Assembly: GCA_025455725.1 (NCBI GenBank)
Contig: JALOLY010000039.1
Coordinates: forward strand, 1 to 9,534
Length of the DNA: 9,534 bases
From: Amoebophilaceae bacterium
Lineage (GTDB): Bacteria; Bacteroidota; Bacteroidia; Cytophagales; Amoebophilaceae
Reading direction: 5' to 3'
Shown here piece after piece: positions 5,343 through 9,534 of this stretch; the first letter of the stretch is position 1; every line of letters starts with the position of its first letter. Both the position numbers and the translations under genes were made by a program. The notes beneath the pieces were generated by a model. That model worked only from the letters and a program-made list of their open reading frames with translations, did no database searches and had not been told where the DNA came from.

Positions 5343-8300
5343 ATGAGCCAATTCTGCCACCTACATTGCCACACTCAATACTCACTACTTGATGGAGCGG
5401 CCCAAATCAAGAATTTGATGGCCCAAACACGACAACTGGGCATGGATGCTTTGGCTATTACGGATCACGGCAACATGTTTGGCGTCCCCCATTTTGTAGC
5501 CGCTGCCAATAGGGCTGGGGTAAAACCCATCATTGGTTGTGAATTTTATGTTGCCCCAGATATGTATGATCGTAAGGATAAGACGCGCTATCACCAGATA
5601 CTACTCGCTAAAAATGAAACGGGATACAAGAACTTGTCCATCTTGTGTTCTATGGGATTTTTAGAGGGGTATTACTACAAGCCCAGAGTAGACAAGCGTT
5701 TGATCCGACAACATGCCGAGGGGCTAGTGGCTACGACGTGCTGCTTGGCCAGCGAGGTATCGCAGAGGATTCTACATCAGGGAGAAGCAGTGGCCGAAAA
5801 GCACTTTTTGGAGTGGCTCGACATCTTTGGCGAAGACTACTACATTGAGTTGCAGCGCCATGGTCTCAAAGCACAGGACCAATGTAACGAAGTGCTGCTT
5901 CGGTGGGCCAAAAAGTACCAAGTCAAGGCTATCGCCACCAACGACGTGCACTACGTAGACCAGCAAGACAGCACGGCCCAAGATATCCTGTTGTGTTTGC
6001 AAACAGGTAAGGATTATACAGATCCTAATAGGATGCGTTTTGAGAATGATCAATTCTTTTTGAAATCCCCCCAAGAGATGACATCGCTCTTTGCCGATGT
6101 GCCTGAAGCCTTGGCAAACACCCAAGAAGTTTCCGAGAAGGTGCAGCCCATTTCATTGGAGAGAGATGTCTTACTCCCCCTTTTTCGTGTGCCTGAAGGG
6201 TTTGCTACTCAAAGTGACTACCTCAGACACCTGGCCTTAATGGGTGCCAAGAGGCGGTATGGCACGTTTACAGCGACGCTTGAAGAGCGTATCAACTACG
6301 AACTAGCTGTCATTCAAGAGATGGGTTTCCCCGGCTATTTTCTGATTGTGCAGGATTTTATCCAAGCAGCCAAAAATTTAGGGGTGGTTGTGGGCCCAGG
6401 TAGGGGTTCTGTGGCAGGCTCTGTCGTTGCCTATTGCGTTGGTATTACCAACATTGACCCAATACATTACCACCTACTTTTTGAACGATTTCTGAATCCA
6501 GAGCGGGTATCCATGCCAGATATTGACATCGATTTCGACGATGAGGGTCGCCAAAAGGTGATCAACTATGTGGTAGAAAAGTATGGTAGGAATCAAGTAG
6601 CACAAATCATCACTTTTGGCAGCATGGGTGCTAAGTCTTCCATACGCGACGTAGCCCGTGTATTGGGTTTACCCCTGGACCAGTCCAACAAGATGGCCAA
6701 GCTCATCCCCGAAAAGCCTGGCACTACCTTAGCCCAAGCCTTCGCCGAGGTGCCTGAACTGGCAGCCATGAAAAAGGACCTTACTTCCCTTGAGGGTAAG
6801 GTCCTCTCTTTTGCCGAAACCCTAGAAGGCTCTGCTCGACATACAGGTATCCATGCTGCCGGTATTATCATCGCTCCCGACAATTTGATGCGCTATATCC
6901 CCATCAAATCCGATAAAAACTCTGATTTGTTGGTTACCCAGTACGATGGCTCTGTCGTAGAGAGTGTGGGCATGCTGAAGATGGACTTTCTGGGCCTCAA
7001 AACCCTGAGCATTATCAAAGACGCTCTGGTCCTGATCGAAAAAAACCATGGAGAGCGCATTGACATTGATCATATCTGCCTTAATGACCAGAAAACGTTT
7101 GCACTCTACCAACGCGGTGATACCGTTGGTACTTTTCAATTCGAATCGGAAGGCATGCGCCAGTGGTTGATTAAACTCCAGCCCAGTAACATCGAAGACC
7201 TCATTGCCATGAATGCGTTGTACAGGCCAGGCCCCATGCAGTTCATTCCCAACTTTGTAGCCCGAAAGCAGGGCCATGAAAAGACCGAGTACGCCCATCC
7301 TCTGCTCGAGGACATCTTGAAGCATACCTACGGTATCATGGTGTATCAGGAACAAATTATCCAGACTGCCCAAATTATGGCGGGCTACACCTTAGGTGCC
7401 GCAGATCTACTGCGCAGGGCCATGGGCAAGAAAAAAGCGGATGAAATGGCCAAACAACGTGAGGTGTTTGTACAAGGTGCACAGAAAAGACACGGGATTG
7501 ATAGGACGAAAGCTCTGGAAGTATTTGGGGTTATGGAAAAATTTGCTCAATACGGCTTCAATCGTTCGCACTCAGCAGCGTATTCTATACTGGCGTACCA
7601 GACTGCTTACCTTAAGGCCCACTACCCGGCAGCGTACATGGCCTCGGTGCTCACCCATAACCAAGGAGATATCGACAAAATCACTTTCTTCATGGATGCG
7701 TGTAAACGACAAGGCCTCCAAGTACTGGGCCCTGATGTGAATGAGAGTGAAGCCAATTTTGACGTTAACCAGGCGCAGCAAATTCGATTTGGTCTAAAGG
7801 CTATCAAAGGGGTAGGCGAAGCTGCTGTGGAGGCAATTATTCTTGAGAGGAAGCGAGCCCAACGTTTTCAAGACATTTTTTCTTTTGCGGAAAGAGTTAA
7901 CCTCAAAGCAGTTAACAAAAAGACCTTTGAAAGCTTGGCCATGGCGGGTGCCTTCGACACCTTTCCTCAGTACCATCGTAGGCAATACCTATATGCCGAC
8001 AAAAACGAAGGTTCCTTGATTGAGAAGGCCATTCGTTATGCCCAGCAATTGCAGCAAGCAAAAAGTTCGGCCCAGCAGTCTCTTTTCATAGTCTCCGAGG
8101 ATCAAGCAGCCTATGGCAGAAAAATACCAGAAATAGCTCCTTGTGATCCTTATGAAGCGCTGGAAACGCTGAAAATGGAGAAGGAGGTAGTCGGCTTTTA
8201 CATTTCTGGTCATCCATTAGATCGGTACAAGGTTGAGCTAGATAATTTCTGCAACTGTCACACACAGAATGCCTTGGCGTTTCAAGGACAGGATGTACAG

Positions 8301-8792
8301 TTGGCTGGTGTGATCACTGAGTACAGGGCCAGACAAAGCAAACACGGTAAGCCCTTTGGACTCTTTACGGTAGAGGACTACAAAGGCACGTTGTCTCTGG
8401 CGTTGTTTGGAGAGGATTTTCTGAAAAATCAACACATGTTGCAGGAAGGCACCTTTGTGTACATCATAGGCCATGTTGCAGAACGGTACCAAGGGGGTGG
8501 ATTGGAGTTGAGGCCCCGTAAGCTAAGCCTGCTCAGCGAAATAAGAAGCAAAATGAGCAAGTCACTACAGCTCTATTTGCCTGTCCAACGAGTTAATCCA
8601 GCCCTGACCACTCGGCTGGAGCAAGTCCTAAGCCAGTATCCAGGTTCCTGTGCCTTGACCCTGGTGCTGACTGTTCCAGAAGAGACCTGGCATATCACTT
8701 GCCTGTCTAGAAGTCATTCCATTTCCCCTAGTAATGAGTTCTTTGAGGCGATACGCTCCATAGAAGGTGTTACTTATCGGCTGCAAGCCTGA
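5343..8792 (+). CDS. dnaE: DNA polymerase III subunit alpha
   Basis: This is the replicative C-family polymerase. The 1149 residues are full length and uninterrupted. The PHP domain (about 1-210) keeps all nine metal ligands of the active type: H8 and H10 in HCHTQYSLLDGA, D41-H42, E67, H84, C134, D201 and H203. The palm has PDIDIDF (392-398) with catalytic D393 and D395, and D548 in KMDFLGL. GPGRGS (351-356) and MNALYRPGP (623-631) are the other conserved polymerase motifs. A helix-hairpin-helix region lies around 815-835 (KAIKGVGEAAVE). A clamp-binding motif QQSLF is at 911-915, and an OB fold at about 985-1060. The start at 5343 is firm: an in-frame TAA lies 12-15 bases upstream. The 3' end abuts an IS1-like remnant on the other strand, and trxA follows, a neighbour I associate with dnaE in this phylum. 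Confidence 0.98.
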   Translation: MSQFCHLHCHTQYSLLDGAAQIKNLMAQTRQLGMDALAITDHGNMFGVPHFVAAANRAGVKPIIGCEFYVAPDMYDRKDKTRYHQILLAKNETGYKNLSILCSMGFLEGYYYKPRVDKRLIRQHAEGLVATTCCLASEVSQRILHQGEAVAEKHFLEWLDIFGEDYYIELQRHGLKAQDQCNEVLLRWAKKYQVKAIATNDVHYVDQQDSTAQDILLCLQTGKDYTDPNRMRFENDQFFLKSPQEMTSLFADVPEALANTQEVSEKVQPISLERDVLLPLFRVPEGFATQSDYLRHLALMGAKRRYGTFTATLEERINYELAVIQEMGFPGYFLIVQDFIQAAKNLGVVVGPGRGSVAGSVVAYCVGITNIDPIHYHLLFERFLNPERVSMPDIDIDFDDEGRQKVINYVVEKYGRNQVAQIITFGSMGAKSSIRDVARVLGLPLDQSNKMAKLIPEKPGTTLAQAFAEVPELAAMKKDLTSLEGKVLSFAETLEGSARHTGIHAAGIIIAPDNLMRYIPIKSDKNSDLLVTQYDGSVVESVGMLKMDFLGLKTLSIIKDALVLIEKNHGERIDIDHICLNDQKTFALYQRGDTVGTFQFESEGMRQWLIKLQPSNIEDLIAMNALYRPGPMQFIPNFVARKQGHEKTEYAHPLLEDILKHTYGIMVYQEQIIQTAQIMAGYTLGAADLLRRAMGKKKADEMAKQREVFVQGAQKRHGIDRTKALEVFGVMEKFAQYGFNRSHSAAYSILAYQTAYLKAHYPAAYMASVLTHNQGDIDKITFFMDACKRQGLQVLGPDVNESEANFDVNQAQQIRFGLKAIKGVGEAAVEAIILERKRAQRFQDIFSFAERVNLKAVNKKTFESLAMAGAFDTFPQYHRRQYLYADKNEGSLIEKAIRYAQQLQQAKSSAQQSLFIVSEDQAAYGRKIPEIAPCDPYEALETLKMEKEVVGFYISGHPLDRYKVELDNFCNCHTQNALAFQGQDVQLAGVITEYRARQSKHGKPFGLFTVEDYKGTLSLALFGEDFLKNQHMLQEGTFVYIIGHVAERYQGGGLELRPRKLSLLSEIRSKMSKSLQLYLPVQRVNPALTTRLEQVLSQYPGSCALTLVLTVPEETWHITCLSRSHSISPSNEFFEAIRSIEGVTYRLQA

Positions 8793-8961
8793 TGGTCCCG
8801 TAGGAGTAGTATAACCCTCTGCTATCTGCTATGTACTCTCGCCCCGCTGGAAAGGGCCAGGTCTGGAAGCTATACCTGACCTTAAATTGCCGGTTGCATA
8901 TCTTACAGTATGGGTAAGCTCTGAGGTCTTTGCATGGCCTCACATCATCTAGTAAGCATTT
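8773..8961 (-). pseudogene. Decayed IS1-family InsA-like fragment
   Basis: The minus strand is open for 63 codons here and reads YCKICNRQFKVRYSFQT at 8910-8860, followed by PAGREYIAD and, further on, GTIRL. This parallels the second half of IS1 InsA: the second CxxC of its zinc ribbon, RxF, an aromatic YxY-like patch, a P-G-x-x-E-x-I-x-D helix, then a G..T.R.L helix. There is no start codon in place, and the first CxxC is not in frame. A short LRRHGYKE reading in another frame at about 9005-8982 may be its displaced N-terminal part. The clear similarity runs from about 8916 to 8782. The last few codons overlap the dnaE stop and are likely fortuitous. The call rests on remembered family patterns. 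Confidence 0.4.
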
Positions 8962-8970
8962 TTATGGTCG

Positions 8971-9015
8971 AAGAGGAATATTTCCTTATAACCATGTCGG
9001 CGTAACCTCTTTTTT
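8971..9015 (+). terminator. Weak terminator-like structure downstream of dnaE
   Basis: AAGAGG (8971-8976) can pair with CCTCTT (9006-9011), and four more Ts follow directly (9012-9015). The 29-base loop is long and holds a competing small hairpin (AGGAA with TTCCT, 8974-8986, inside ATGGT with ACCAT, 8964-8995). The T-run suits transcription from dnaE, but the stem is short and lies about 180 bases past the stop codon. Confidence 0.22.
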
Positions 9016-9119
9016 AAGGAGAATTCGGGGGTGGCACGTGTCTATTAATCAACGGGCAACAGCGCTGAGTTATTGGAATGTGACCTAATGCACGAATCTG
9101 CCATACGAAGGTCGCGATG

Positions 9120-9239
9120 TCAGTTGATATTTTTTTCCTCGATATAATCTTTGATCTTTTCATCGACCTCACTCAATATGCCGCCATACCAGTACCCACA
9201 CGGTGGGCTGTCGTGATTGCTGACTAAATATGTACAGCC
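9120..9239 (-). pseudogene. Possible gene remnant, C-terminal end of an unknown protein
   Basis: One minus-strand frame runs 39 codons to TGA at 9122-9120 and ends GILSEVDEKIKDYIEEKNIN, which looks like real coding sequence: an acidic-basic amphipathic helix. Just before it are YLVSN and CGYWYGG. There is no start codon, and an in-frame stop lies immediately upstream. The pattern faintly recalls the early part of an IS200/IS605 TnpA, but its HUH motif is not seen, so I do not assign a family. The neighbouring frame (9354-9169) that starts MEDFKGNESF is similar in length and equally unrecognised. The remaining 9240-9405 shows nothing I can support. Confidence 0.2.
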
Positions 9240-9405
9240 TCTTGCTCAATCCTCCTGTTGGTCTGCGATGCCGTATTGTTATGAACGCAGCTTTGCACTT
9301 GTAGGCCCGGGTGAGGCCAGGCGAGAAACTTTCATTACCTTTAAAGTCTTCCAATTTTCCGACATATTACCATATTAATTCTGTCTGTGTGTAACCACTA
9401 GCAAC

Positions 9406-9534
9406 ATGGGAAACGAACAATCCAATGGGGCATTAGAGATGACTGATGCCAACTTTTCACAAATGATCCAGAGTGAACAGCCTGTCCTGGTAGATTTCTG
9501 GGCCACTTGGTGTGGACCTTGTCAAATGCTTGCG
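9406..9534 (+). CDS. trxA: Thioredoxin, N-terminal part (runs off the right edge)
   Basis: The first 43 codons of a thioredoxin, a cytoplasmic dithiol reductant for ribonucleotide reductase, peroxiredoxins and other targets. The segment PVLVDFWATWCGPCQMLA (26-43) carries the canonical redox-active WCGPC motif and the buried Asp of VDFWA. The expected beta1/alpha1 region precedes it (MTDANFSQMIQS, 12-23). The chosen ATG at 9406 gives a short MGNEQSNGALE leader. An internal ATG at 9439 (Met12) is also possible but would trim the first strand. No clear promoter or Shine-Dalgarno is visible upstream; TAATTCTG at 9376-9383 is one mismatch from the -7 consensus but lacks a -33 partner. Confidence 0.93.
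   Translation, partial: MGNEQSNGALEMTDANFSQMIQSEQPVLVDFWATWCGPCQMLA

Noticed and set aside
6822..7373. 183-codon open frame on the minus strand
   Set aside because: It lies wholly inside dnaE, whose plus-strand frame has clear catalytic motifs across the region; the translation shows no recognisable domain.
9016..9048. AAGGAG followed by a GTG codon at 9031
   Set aside because: The resulting frame ends after five codons, and this phylum rarely uses Shine-Dalgarno sites.
8793..9405. Possible structured RNA (tmRNA, RNase P, SRP RNA or tRNA) in the gap after dnaE
   Set aside because: I looked for a tRNA T-loop (GGTTCRA) and for conserved cores of these RNAs and saw none; the decayed IS1-like reading explains part of the gap better.

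Overview
The window looks like a piece of a Bacteroidota chromosome. Three things support this. The run rpmB, rpmG, a 52-codon DUF4295 gene, then ftsY is a gene order I know from that phylum. A close match to the Bacteroidota sigma promoter (TTTG, 19 bp, TATATTTG) sits 28 bases before rpmB. Starts mostly lack a usable Shine-Dalgarno sequence. Two lipoprotein genes of no known housekeeping role, plus several decayed transposase remnants, recall host-associated Cytophagales such as the Amoebophilus/Cardinium group. That narrower placement is only a guess, and the mid-40s GC I estimate by eye is higher than I would expect for those genomes.

Layout. Positions 1-1309 (minus strand) hold a P-loop GTPase-like protein behind a lipoprotein signal. 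Its reading frame is cut by a TAG at 155-157 and then stays open to the window edge, so the gene may be broken. Positions 1321-1852 (plus) are a decayed IS5-type transposase with two in-frame stops and at least two frameshifts. A compact hairpin and the rpmB promoter follow. Positions 2077-2722 carry rpmB (bL28), rpmG (bL33) and the DUF4295 gene as a tight ribosomal operon, with ftsY (2808-3752) 85 bases downstream. Convergent to ftsY, on the minus strand, is a 450-residue lipoprotein with two copies of one domain (3809-5161). Divergent from it is dnaE, the DNA polymerase III alpha subunit (5343-8792), complete at 1149 residues. The 612 bases after dnaE contain no intact gene. They hold a minus-strand IS1 InsA-like remnant directly abutting the end of dnaE, a possible second remnant, and a weak terminator-like structure. 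The first 43 codons of a thioredoxin gene (trxA) run off the right edge.

How it fits together. The plus strand is housekeeping: translation (bL28, bL33, DUF4295), co-translational membrane targeting (FtsY with SRP), replication (DnaE) and thiol redox (TrxA). The minus strand carries the accessory material: two predicted envelope lipoproteins and mobile-element debris. I see no defence system, CRISPR array, tRNA or rRNA. The items most worth following are the lipoprotein-anchored GTPase with its interrupting stop codon and the duplicated-domain lipoprotein.
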